Shown here one piece after another: positions 32,448-40,692 of a stretch of DNA of 64,000 bases. The DNA comes from Lewinellaceae bacterium (GTDB lineage Bacteria > Bacteroidota > Bacteroidia > Chitinophagales > Saprospiraceae). The position numbers and the translations under genes are program-made. The notes beneath the pieces were generated by a model, which saw only the letters and a list, made by a program, of their open reading frames with translations, was not told the origin of the DNA and searched no databases. Where the stretch lies: NCBI GenBank assembly GCA_020636095.1, contig JACJYN010000002.1, positions 62,001 through 126,000 on the forward strand. The letters are read 5' to 3'. The number at the start of each line of letters is the position of its first letter. Within the stretch, counting starts at the first letter, position 1.

Positions 32448-33077
32448 CTACTTTTCAAGAATTACAATGGATCCATTGTGGCCAGGGATCGCTCCCTTGA
32501 CGAGGATCAGGTTCTTATCCGGGAAAATCTTGAGTACTTCCAGGTTTTTGACCTTTATCCTTTTGCCACCGGTGCGGCCGGCCATACGCATGCCCTTAAA
32601 TACCTTGGAGGGGAAAGAAGATGCGCCAATGGAGCCGGGAGCGCGCTGACGGTTGTGCTGGCCGTGGGTTGCGTCGTTGACACCGCGGAAACCGTGGCGT
32701 TTCACAACTCCCTGGAAGCCTTTACCTTTGGACGTGCCAACGGCGCTTACGAAGTCACCTTCAGCGAAGATTTCTTCAACTTTGATGAGGTCGCCAAGTG
32801 ATTTCTCGATTTTATTGAAATCGCGAAACTCGACTACTTCACGCTTAGGTCCTGTTTTTGCTTTGTCGAAATGCCCTTGGAGAGCTTGGGATGTGTTCTT
32901 GACCTTGGCATCGCCGAATCCTAGCTGCAGGGAGCTATATCCGTCGGTTTCTTCCGTTTTTACCTGCGTAACAACACAGGGGCCGGCTTCTACCACCGTA
33001 CATGCTACATTGCGCCCGCGGGCGTCGAACATGCTGGTCATTCCAATCTTCTTACCGATAATACCGTTCATCAGCAT
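32448..33077 (-). CDS. rplC: Large ribosomal subunit protein uL3
   Basis: 209 residues, or 207 from the second ATG (MNGIIGKKIGMTSMFDARGR). Conserved parts: KGFQGVVKRHGFRGVNDATH with the glutamine-containing signature GQHNRQRAPGSIG, and MRMAGRTGGKRIKVKNLEVL. It reaches into the peptidyl transferase centre. Confidence 0.98.
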   Translation of the reverse strand: MLMNGIIGKKIGMTSMFDARGRNVACTVVEAGPCVVTQVKTEETDGYSSLQLGFGDAKVKNTSQALQGHFDKAKTGPKREVVEFRDFNKIEKSLGDLIKVEEIFAEGDFVSAVGTSKGKGFQGVVKRHGFRGVNDATHGQHNRQRAPGSIGASSFPSKVFKGMRMAGRTGGKRIKVKNLEVLKIFPDKNLILVKGAIPGHNGSIVILEK

Positions 33078-33222
33078 TAATTTTTATACAGGCATCGAAT
33101 CCCAGACCTGAGCGCCCCTGAACAATTGCCAGGTTGCTTTCTTTTGCCCGAAGGCAGCGGAAAAATCAGCAAAGGCCAAACGTCTAGTATCTGACTTCTA
33201 ATGCCGTATGTAATGAATGGTT

Positions 33223-33531
33223 CTACGTCAATTTAACCTGAATGTCAACTCCACTCGGCAGTTCCAGTTTGGACAGGGCATCTACTGTCTTCTGGGTAGG
33301 AGTGTAAATTTCGATGAGGCGTTTGTGGGTACGCAACTGGAACTGCTCCCGAGATTTCTTGTTGACGTGCGGTGAACGGAGCACGGTAAAGATTTTCTTC
33401 TCGGTGGGCAGCGGAATCGGTCCAGTAACTACAGCGCCACTGTTCCTCACCGTCTTAACGATCTTCTCCGTAGACTTGTCTACGAGGTTGTGATCGTAAG
33501 ACCGGAGCTTGATTCTGATTTTCTGATTCAT
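33223..33531 (-). CDS. rpsJ: Small ribosomal subunit protein uS10
   Basis: 102 residues: RIKLRSYDHNLVDKSTEKIV, GPIPLPTEKKIFTVLRSPHV and SREQFQLRTHKRLIEIYTP. It is also the NusE antitermination factor. It heads the S10 part of the superoperon, directly after fusA; there is no tuf gene between them. Confidence 0.98.
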   Translation of the reverse strand: MNQKIRIKLRSYDHNLVDKSTEKIVKTVRNSGAVVTGPIPLPTEKKIFTVLRSPHVNKKSREQFQLRTHKRLIEIYTPTQKTVDALSKLELPSGVDIQVKLT

Positions 33532-33557
33532 GCCTTATTAATAATTGATAGCTGGTA

Positions 33558-33601
33558 GTTGATGGTTGATAATTGCCAGCAGGCAACTCCCAACCATCAA
33601 C
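33558..33601 (-). other. Hairpin in the fusA-rpsJ spacer
   Basis: GTTGATGGTTG (33558-33568) pairs with CAACCATCAAC (33591-33601). The spacer consists largely of TTGAT/ATCAA-type repeats. No T-run on the minus strand. Confidence 0.45.
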
Positions 33602-33613
33602 CGTCAACTGATT

Positions 33614-35752
33614 TTACACTTTAACTTCGCCTTTAGCCTTTTCGATGATCTCCTTGGAGATACTGGCCGGAGCTTCTGAATAATGAGCGAACTCCATAGT
33701 CGAACTGGCGCGGCCGGAAGTGATCGTCCGCAGGGCGGTTACATAGCCGAACATTTCAGACAGCGGCACTTCAGCCTGGATGGCCACAGCGGCGCCCGCA
33801 CGGGGCTGTTGTCCTTTCGGCAAGCCGCGGCGGCGGTTGAGGTCACCGATAACCGGGCCGGTAAATTCTTCCGGAGTAACCACTTCGAGTTTCATGATCG
33901 GCTCGAGGATCACCGGCTTACACCGGGGAGCGGCTTCCCGGAAACCTTCTTTGGCGCACAGTTCGAAAGCGATCGGCTTGGAATCCACGGCGTGCATAGA
34001 GCCGTCGTAAATTCGAACCTTCATGCTATCGATATTGTAACCAGCCAGAATACCATTCTCCATCATAGCGGTGAAACCATCGCGGATCGGCTTCTGGTAG
34101 TTCTTATCAATGGAACCACCGGTAATATCCCAGACAAACTGCAACTTGGTCTTTCCATCCTTGAACTCTTCGCTGTCGAGGAATTCCTGGTCGGCCGGGC
34201 CGATCTCGAATTGCATATCGGCGAACAAACCGGAACCACCCGTCTGCTTCTTGAGGCGTTCGCGGTGATCCTGGGTGACGGTCAGCGCTTCTTTATAGTT
34301 AACCTGAGGCGCCCCCTGGTTGACTTCCACCTTGAACTCGCGGCGGAGGCGGTCAACGATAATTTCGAGGTGCAACTCACCCATACCGCTGATAACGGTC
34401 TGGTTGGTTTCATCGTCATAACGCACGCGGAAAGTAGGGTCTTCTTCCGCCAGCTTAGACAGGGCCATACCCAGCTTATCCAGGTCTTTCTGAGACTTGG
34501 GCTCAACGGCAAGGCCGATTACCGGGTCGGGGAAGGTCATACTCTCCAGTACGATCGGGGCGTTTTCAGCGCAGATGGTATCTCCGGTGCGCAGGTCCTT
34601 GAAACCTACGGCAGCGGCGATGTCCCCTGCTTCAACCCGGTCGACCGGGTTTTGCTTATTGGAGTGCATCTGATACAAGCGGGAGATACGCTCCTTCTTG
34701 TCAGAACGCGTATTCAATACATAGGAACCGGCATCGAGGGCGCCGGAATACACGCGGAAGAACGCCAGGCGGCCCACGTAGGGGTCGGTTGCGATCTTAA
34801 AGGCAAGAGCGGCAAACGGCTCGTTGACATCCGGGCGGCGCTTCTCTTCCTTATCCGTTTTAGGGTTGAAACCGGTAATGGCTTCAACATCCATCGGAGA
34901 AGGCATGAAGGCGCAAACAGCGTCAAGAACGGCCTGAACGCCTTTATTTTTGAAAGCAGACCCACACATCATCGGTACGATGCTCATATCGATCACCGCA
35001 GCGCGGATAGCGGCGCGGATTTCTTCAGCGGAGATGGATGCCGGATCTTCAAAGTATTTTTCCAGCAGGCTTTCGTCGTACTCAGCAACTGCTTCGAGCA
35101 GTTTTTCGCGATACTCTGCAACCGTAGCCACCAAATCTTCCGGAATGGGCACCACTTCATAAGTCATCCCCATGTCGTGGTCGTTCCAGATGCGAGCTTC
35201 GTTGGTGATCAGGTCGACAACGCCTACGAAAGTCTCTTCAGCGCCCATGGGCACCTGCAGCGGTACTGCGTTGGCTCCGAGCTTTTCCTTCACGTCGTTG
35301 ACGACGTTGAAGAAATCAGCGCCGGAACGGTCCATCTTATTGACGAAGCCGATACGGGGAACTTTATAGCGGTTGGCCTGGCGCCAAACCGTTTCGGACT
35401 GGGGCTCCACACCTGACACTGCACAGAACAGCGCAACAACACCGTCGAGGACGCGCAGAGAGCGTTCTACCTCGACCGTGAAATCAACGTGGCCGGGAGT
35501 GTCGATAATGTTGATGACATATTGTTGGTCTTTCCAGGTCCAATTGGTCTTGGTAGCAGCTGAAGTAATGGTAATACCACGCTCCTGCTCCTGCTCCATC
35601 CAGTCCATGGTGGCGGCGCCATCATGCACCTCACCAATCTTGTGGCTGATACCAGTGTAGAAAAGGACACGTTCAGTAGTCGTAGTCTTTCCGGCATCGA
35701 TGTGAGCCGCAATACCAATATTTCGAGTTAATTTCAGATCTTTTTGTGCCAT
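33614..35752 (-). CDS. fusA: Elongation factor G
   Basis: 712 residues, the translocation GTPase. G1 is in GIAAHIDAGKTTTTERVLFY, the switch II motif is DTPGHVDFTVEVERSLRVLD, and G4 is NKMDRSGADF. Later domains include VEAGDIAAAVGFKDLRTGDT (domain II), SGMGELHLEIIVDRLRREFK (III), and the domain IV-V region ending ISKEIIEKAKGEVKV. It lies in the standard str order rpsL-rpsG-fusA. Confidence 0.99.
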   Translation of the reverse strand: MAQKDLKLTRNIGIAAHIDAGKTTTTERVLFYTGISHKIGEVHDGAATMDWMEQEQERGITITSAATKTNWTWKDQQYVINIIDTPGHVDFTVEVERSLRVLDGVVALFCAVSGVEPQSETVWRQANRYKVPRIGFVNKMDRSGADFFNVVNDVKEKLGANAVPLQVPMGAEETFVGVVDLITNEARIWNDHDMGMTYEVVPIPEDLVATVAEYREKLLEAVAEYDESLLEKYFEDPASISAEEIRAAIRAAVIDMSIVPMMCGSAFKNKGVQAVLDAVCAFMPSPMDVEAITGFNPKTDKEEKRRPDVNEPFAALAFKIATDPYVGRLAFFRVYSGALDAGSYVLNTRSDKKERISRLYQMHSNKQNPVDRVEAGDIAAAVGFKDLRTGDTICAENAPIVLESMTFPDPVIGLAVEPKSQKDLDKLGMALSKLAEEDPTFRVRYDDETNQTVISGMGELHLEIIVDRLRREFKVEVNQGAPQVNYKEALTVTQDHRERLKKQTGGSGLFADMQFEIGPADQEFLDSEEFKDGKTKLQFVWDITGGSIDKNYQKPIRDGFTAMMENGILAGYNIDSMKVRIYDGSMHAVDSKPIAFELCAKEGFREAAPRCKPVILEPIMKLEVVTPEEFTGPVIGDLNRRRGLPKGQQPRAGAAVAIQAEVPLSEMFGYVTALRTITSGRASSTMEFAHYSEAPASISKEIIEKAKGEVKV

Positions 35753-35809
35753 GACTACGCCGTCAAGGATTTTAATTGATTAAATGTAATAAGTAGAAAC
35801 GTACTAGAG

Positions 35810-36277
35810 TTACACGCGGAAGTGAGCAAAAGCGCGGTTGGATTCCGCCATCTTGTGGGTGTCTTCCTTACGCTTTACAGCGCCACCTTCGCCTTTGGCG
35901 GCAGCCATTACCTCCGCAGCCAGTTTCTCTGCCATTCCTTTACCACTGCGCTGGCGGGAGAACTTGATCATCCACTTCATTCCAATAGACAGTTTGCGCT
36001 TGGCGCGAATCTCTGTAGGAATCTGGAAGGTAGCCCCACCGATACGGCGGCTGCGAACCTCCACCTGCGGCATGACGTTATTCAGCGCTTTCTTCCACAT
36101 GGCGTGTTCGTCCTGTTTGGTACGCTCTTTGACAATGTCCATGGCGTCATAGAAAATGCGCAGGGCGATCGTCTTTTTGCCTTGCCACATCAGGTGGTTG
36201 ACAAACTGGGTTACCATATCGTCTCCGTACCGGGGGTCCGGCTGAATAACTCTAAGTTTTGGCTTTCTCTTTCTCAT
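35810..36277 (-). CDS. rpsG: Small ribosomal subunit protein uS7
   Basis: 155 residues: MRKRKPKLRVIQPDPRYGDD, VNHLMWQGKKTIALRIFYDA and VMPQVEVRSRRIGGATFQIP. It organises the 3' domain of 16S rRNA. In other bacteria it autoregulates the str operon. Confidence 0.98.
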   Translation of the reverse strand: MRKRKPKLRVIQPDPRYGDDMVTQFVNHLMWQGKKTIALRIFYDAMDIVKERTKQDEHAMWKKALNNVMPQVEVRSRRIGGATFQIPTEIRAKRKLSIGMKWMIKFSRQRSGKGMAEKLAAEVMAAAKGEGGAVKRKEDTHKMAESNRAFAHFRV

Positions 36278-36338
36278 TACTCTTTATCCGAATTAGAGGT
36301 TTCGCAAATGGATTGAAACGTAATTAGTGGCGGTCAAT

Positions 36339-36713
36339 TTAGCTCTTCGGGCGTTTGGCGCCGTATCGAGAGCGGGATTGCAAACGCCCCTCCACCCCGG
36401 CCGTGTCCAGTGCACCACGAACGATGGTATACCGTACACCGGGCAAGTCCTTTACCCGGCCGCCACGCACCAATACGATGGAGTGTTCCTGCAGGTTGTG
36501 CCCTTCACCCGGAATGTAGCAAATGACTTCCAGGCCATTGGTCAGGCGCACCTTTGCAACCTTACGCAGAGCGGAGTTTGGCTTCTTGGGCGTAGTAGTG
36601 TAAACACGGGTACAAACGCCACGCTTCTGCGGGCATCCATCCAGCGCTCGAGACTTGCTCTTCGTCACCACTTTTTTCCTGCCCTTGCGTACAAGTTGAT
36701 TAATAGTAGGCAT
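36339..36713 (-). CDS. rpsL: Small ribosomal subunit protein uS12
   Basis: 124 residues: MPTINQLVRKGRKKVVTKSK, the decoding loop TTPKKPNSALRKVAKVRLTN and VRGGRVKDLPGVRYTIVRGA. The lysines linked to streptomycin response (PKKPNS and GRVKDLPG) are of the sensitive type. It is the first gene of the superoperon and follows a strong promoter match. Confidence 0.99.
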   Translation of the reverse strand: MPTINQLVRKGRKKVVTKSKSRALDGCPQKRGVCTRVYTTTPKKPNSALRKVAKVRLTNGLEVICYIPGEGHNLQEHSIVLVRGGRVKDLPGVRYTIVRGALDTAGVEGRLQSRSRYGAKRPKS

Positions 36714-36786
36714 CTTTTATCCTTAGTTTAGTCTGTATAACAATGCTTTAGAAACAAATAGAAACACCTTGCTCGAAAAGCGATTG

Positions 36787-36817
36787 CAAAGGTATAGCTT
36801 TTTTCCCTAAATACAAA
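36787..36817 (-). promoter_or_regulatory. Main promoter of the ribosomal superoperon
   Basis: On the minus strand TTTG (36817-36814), a 19-base spacer and TACCTTTG (36794-36787) match the Bacteroidota consensus. The predicted start is about 36780, giving a 65-70-base leader before the rpsL ATG. Confidence 0.7.
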
Positions 36818-37108
36818 AGCCCATTTTAAAATTATTGTGTCTTTGAGAAACTTTTGAAAACCAGCGGTTGCCGGGCTTCCATTGAGGCGCCCCATCGGTC
36901 AAATTTTCTACGCTCAGCCGTTACCTTCGCCAAATTTTGCCTTTGGATACATCCTCCATTGAAAAATTTTCGAAAAGGCCGCCCGTTTTGTAAAGGGCCA
37001 CAACCGCGCACCACCCCCCCTGCACAATAACGCGAAGGTACGATTCCCTCCCCACCTTTCCCATCTTTTTCGTACATTGAAGCCTGGAACAGTCCTCACC
37101 CAAAGTAC

Positions 37109-37574
37109 TTGCCCATGTTTGTTTCCCCTATTGCTTACCAATCCCATTACGAAGTGCGCAACTACGAGATAGATGACCGCCGTATGGCGCCCATCCCAAA
37201 GTACATCCTCGAACTCCAAAACGAGATGCCGCCTCCGGAAGCGTGCCTGCCCCGTCCGGAGACCTGGCTGCCGCGTTTCGAACAGGCTCAATTCACAAAA
37301 AACTTCGAGGTCAACTGGCACGATCTCGACTTCAACGAACACCTCAATAACACCTTAATATATACAATGGATGCTCGAACCCCTGCCGGAAGCGATCCTG
37401 GAAAACGGTGGGCTTCAGCAACTCGATATCAACTACCGCGCCGAATGCCACTGGCAGGGCCACGTGCGCGCCGAGGTACAACCCCTGGAAGAAGATGGAC
37501 AGTTCCTGCACCGGCTCGTCAGTGCCAAAGATGATGACAAGGAGTTGGCGGTGGCCCGGACGATTTGGAAATAA
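37109..37574 (+). pseudogene. Acyl-ACP thioesterase remnant (frameshifted and internally deleted)
   Basis: The start (YEVRNYEIDDRRMAPIPKYI) corresponds to the first strand and helix of the first hot-dog domain. It then jumps to the second domain (FEVNWHDLDFNEHLNNTL). Roughly 80 residues of the first domain are missing. After NNTL an extra A in TTAATATATACA (near 37357) shifts the frame. Removing it restores NNTLYIQWMLEPLPEAIL and continues to LAVARTIWK at 37574. The intact enzyme would release fatty acids from acyl carrier protein. Two lesions make this a pseudogene, unless the single-base shift is a sequencing error. Confidence 0.8.
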
Positions 37575-37631
37575 GGAACAAATGGTTGATTCGTTTAGTG
37601 TGTGTTCAATTGCTGGTTACAGGGTTGGACT

Positions 37632-38507
37632 TCAATCCGTCAATTCGCAACGCTCCTCATCGAGCTCAGTCTCGATGGTGTAATGCGAGAAGGGATACTT
37701 TTTAAGAATGGCCTTCATTTGCCGTTTGGTTTCCACTATCTGCCCGAAGGATTGAATGTCCTTCAACACGACATGAGTGGTAAAAACGTGGTGCTCTCCT
37801 TCGAGGGACCAAAGATGGGTATGGTGCAACGAGCCCACCTTCGGAAGGGAGAGTAGTTGCAGCTCGAGGTCTTTAATCGTGACGCCCTCCGGCACCCCCT
37901 GCAGGAAAAGGTGCAGGGTATCCTTCAGGCGCCGCACCACGTTGTACAATATATACAGCGTGATAGCCATGGAAAGGGCCGGATCGAGGTAGTGGATATC
38001 CTTAAACAGGAGCACAATGGCTACCACCAACACCGCTGCCCAACCGAGCACGTCTTCCAGGAGGTGCCAGGAGACAACCCGTTCGTTCATCGTTTTGCCA
38101 CTGCTCAGTTTCCAGGCGGCATAACCATTGACCGACACGCCCAGGATGGCAAAGAGCACCATACCCTCTGCATTGGAATGCTGAGGTTCCAGAATGCGGC
38201 CCACCGCTTCGTAAATGATGTACACCGAGCCGCCAATGAGCACCAGGCTGTTGATCAGGGCTCCGAGCAGGGAGAAACGGTGGTATCCGAAGGAGTACTG
38301 CTCGGTGCGCCCCTGTTTCGACTTGCGGTCCAGGTACCAGGAAAGCCCGAGGGAGATGCTGTCGCCCAGGTCGTGCAGGGCGTCGGAGAGAATGGCTACG
38401 CTGTTAGTCAGCAGCCCACCCACGAATTCCAGAATAGTAAAGCCCAGATTGAGGAAAAAGGCAATCGTGAGGTTTCGGCCGGAGTGATGGTGGTGATCGT
38501 GTGGCAT
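37632..38507 (-). CDS. Cation diffusion facilitator (zinc/cobalt exporter type)
   Basis: About 291 residues from MPHDHHHHSG (38507), with an alternative start at 38534. A histidine cluster at the N-terminus and six membrane helices follow. Metal-site residues are visible in helix 2 (SDALHDLGDSISLGLSWYLD) and helix 5 (SWHLLEDVLGWAAVLVVAIV). The cytoplasmic C-terminal domain contains HHTHLWSLEGEHHVFTTHVV, typical of CzcD/ZitB proteins. It exports divalent metal in exchange for protons across the inner membrane. The exact metal cannot be read from the sequence; the H/D pattern favours zinc. Confidence 0.93.
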   Translation of the reverse strand: MPHDHHHHSGRNLTIAFFLNLGFTILEFVGGLLTNSVAILSDALHDLGDSISLGLSWYLDRKSKQGRTEQYSFGYHRFSLLGALINSLVLIGGSVYIIYEAVGRILEPQHSNAEGMVLFAILGVSVNGYAAWKLSSGKTMNERVVSWHLLEDVLGWAAVLVVAIVLLFKDIHYLDPALSMAITLYILYNVVRRLKDTLHLFLQGVPEGVTIKDLELQLLSLPKVGSLHHTHLWSLEGEHHVFTTHVVLKDIQSFGQIVETKRQMKAILKKYPFSHYTIETELDEERCELTD

Positions 38508-38888
38508 ATTGCTGTTTTTATTGAGAACTGGCATAAAGATAAGGAATGATCACGCTGTTTTCAGCGGTAGTTATTCAGGTGCGGATGAGCGGCGTGGAAC
38601 CGGGAAGTGTAAAAGTATAAAGGGAGCCTCCGCCAGGAAATGAGCTGGTGTATTGTTCGCCTGATTGTGTCCAGCTAATTAGCCTGTAAAGGCTCAACAA
38701 CACCCGCCTTTCCCATCTCGCTGCACCGGTTGACAAGCGACAGAGCCATAGGAACAAACACACAGCAATCGCTTTTTTTAAAAAAAATCATTCAATGTCT
38801 ATACAATCATTGTTTAAACATTAAAGTTTTATTATTATTGCATCATAAAAGCCAAGTTATTTTTACAGGACAAAAAAATTCACGAGCC
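38508..38888. other. Divergent intergenic region, no gene seen
   Basis: It lies between the CDF transporter and the pirin-like gene. A TATCTTTA sequence on the minus strand (38544-38537) is one mismatch from the -7 consensus for the transporter. The plus-strand half is A/T-rich (38760-38880) and should hold the promoter of the pirin-like gene, but no exact consensus is present. Confidence 0.4.
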
Positions 38889-39767
38889 ATGGACCGCAAG
38901 AACTTTTTAAAGAAAGCAGCGCTGACCACAGCTGCGGCTATAACCGGAAGCTCTCTCCTGAAAGCCAACAGCCGCCAGGAAAAGAGCACCTACGACAAGC
39001 TCATGCACCAGGTGGGCTTCAATCATTTACCTAATAAAGAAATTAAGAGCATGAAAACAGTATTGCACAAAGCCTCCACCAGAGGCCACGCCGACCACGG
39101 TTGGCTGAACTCACACCACAGCTTCAGTTTTGCCAACTATTACAACCCCGAAAGAATGAATTTCGGAGTACTGAGGGTATTAAACGATGATGTGGTAGCC
39201 CCCGGCAGAGGGTTTGGCGCCCACCCCCACGACAATATGGAGATCATCTCCATTCCCCTGGAAGGCGACCTTGAGCATAAAGACAGCATGGGCAACATGG
39301 CGGTTATCAAGCAGGGCGACGTGCAGGTGATGAGCGCGGGAACGGGCATTTACCACAGCGAATACAACAAAAACGCCGGGCAGGAAGTGAAGTTTCTACA
39401 AATCTGGATGTTCCCCAATAAAAAGAATGTCGCCCCCCGCTATGATCAGATCACGCTCAAAGAGCAGCAAATCAAAAACCAGTTTTACCAGATCTTATCC
39501 CCCAACCCCAATGACGAGGGGGTCTGGGTGCATCAAAATGCCTGGTTCCATCTGGGAGACCTCGAAAAGGGCTGTGAGTTGCCATACACAATCAAGGGCG
39601 AGGGCAACGGGCTGTATGTTTTTGTCATCAAAGGAGGCGTCACCATCGAAGGACAAAGCCTCAACCCGAGGGACGGCTTCGGCATCTGGGATACGGAGCA
39701 GATAACGGTCAAGGCCGACAGCGACGCTAAGGTGCTGCTGATGGATGTACCGATGAGTATGGGGTAA
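38889..39767 (+). CDS. Pirin-family cupin protein with an export signal
   Basis: 292 residues from the ATG at 38889. The N-terminus MDRKNFLKKAALTTAAAITG resembles a Tat signal with RK in place of RR. The bicupin then begins with KTVLHKASTRGHADHGWLNS and HSFSFANYYNPERMNFGVLR. Metal ligands fit pirin/YhhW: two His in GAHPHDNMEIISIPLEG, and His plus Glu in SAGTGIYHSEYN. YhhW-like members cleave quercetin-type substrates, and others are redox-sensing. The export signal is unusual for this normally cytoplasmic family. The frame is open further upstream, but the signal-like start is preferred. Confidence 0.9.
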   Translation: MDRKNFLKKAALTTAAAITGSSLLKANSRQEKSTYDKLMHQVGFNHLPNKEIKSMKTVLHKASTRGHADHGWLNSHHSFSFANYYNPERMNFGVLRVLNDDVVAPGRGFGAHPHDNMEIISIPLEGDLEHKDSMGNMAVIKQGDVQVMSAGTGIYHSEYNKNAGQEVKFLQIWMFPNKKNVAPRYDQITLKEQQIKNQFYQILSPNPNDEGVWVHQNAWFHLGDLEKGCELPYTIKGEGNGLYVFVIKGGVTIEGQSLNPRDGFGIWDTEQITVKADSDAKVLLMDVPMSMG

Positions 39768-39868
39768 ATTTTCCAAACCGTTGGGGTTTAAGAAACCTTA
39801 CCTGTTTAGCGCCCCTATTGGATGCTCAATGCCTTCGGCCAAGCCAAAAGCATTGATGGGTTCATAGC

Positions 39869-40684
39869 CTACAGGTTAAAATGCCGCTTCAGCCACTCCT
39901 GTAGGTTTTCCTTCTCAGGCGTACCGTATACTTCAAACAGATAGTTCTGGATAGCCCGAATCTTTTCCTCCTTGGGGTAGGCAATGCCCAGGTAACGGAT
40001 GATGCCCGCCACTTCCGCCCTGAGCCGCCGCTCATCCGGAAAGATGAGGCGGATTGAATGGATCAGGGTGGAAGCAGGCTTCAGGGCATCGTAATAGAAC
40101 AATTGATGGCCATAGGTGCTGTCGATGGGCGCCGGCTGATCATCTACCTGAAAAATCCCTTGCTTTGAGAACAGCACCTGTTGCCCCTGGTGGCTGAGCC
40201 GCTTATTCACCGGCAGGGAATCGCCCTGCAATTGGTATCGAATAAAGAAAAAGTGATCTTCACTCAAGGGGAATTCCTCTTTGCCCACTTCCAAGTGAAC
40301 GCTGTCGCCCAGCACCAGCCAGTCCCGCCCTTCCAGAAATTTGACGAAAGCGATATAAGACAGGATCTTACCCGGGCGGGTATTGTATTTGGAGCGGATG
40401 GGCACTGTGGTATAACCCGACATATCTTCATTGGGGATGGCCATCAACAATTCTTTCTCCGGGCTGATAAAAATGATGCGGCTGTCCGGCGAACCGAAGC
40501 GCAGGGGCGTCCCCGGGCTGAAACCGCCAACGCTTTCCAGGTTCATGTCCATGCCTTTATTGGAGCTGTATACCTCTCCCTCAATTCGGATCACCCGGTT
40601 GAAGGTGGTGTCTACAATAACCTGGGCAATAGCCGGCGAACCAAGAAGGAAAAGAGCAACAAATAGGAAGCATTGTTTCATCAT
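39869..40684 (-). CDS. Exported protein of unknown function, last gene of the SIR2/STAND/caspase operon
   Basis: 271 residues beginning with a clear Sec signal (MMKQCFLFVALFLLGSPAIA, then Q). I recognise no domain in the mature part. It is predicted to be mostly beta-structure in the first half (IRIEGEVYSSNKGMDMNLES) and helical at the end (EEKIRAIQNYLFEVYGTPEK). The start lies 8 bases after the stop of the WD40-caspase gene, so the two are almost certainly co-transcribed. It could be a periplasmic partner, substrate or inhibitor of the caspase-like protein; this is inferred from position only. Confidence 0.75.
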   Translation of the reverse strand: MMKQCFLFVALFLLGSPAIAQVIVDTTFNRVIRIEGEVYSSNKGMDMNLESVGGFSPGTPLRFGSPDSRIIFISPEKELLMAIPNEDMSGYTTVPIRSKYNTRPGKILSYIAFVKFLEGRDWLVLGDSVHLEVGKEEFPLSEDHFFFIRYQLQGDSLPVNKRLSHQGQQVLFSKQGIFQVDDQPAPIDSTYGHQLFYYDALKPASTLIHSIRLIFPDERRLRAEVAGIIRYLGIAYPKEEKIRAIQNYLFEVYGTPEKENLQEWLKRHFNL

Positions 40685-40692
40685 TTCGGTAC

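Noticed and set aside
33683..35416. Long plus-strand frame of 577 codons inside fusA
   Set aside because: It is antisense to the conserved EF-G gene and shows no motif; it arises from the codon bias of the real gene.
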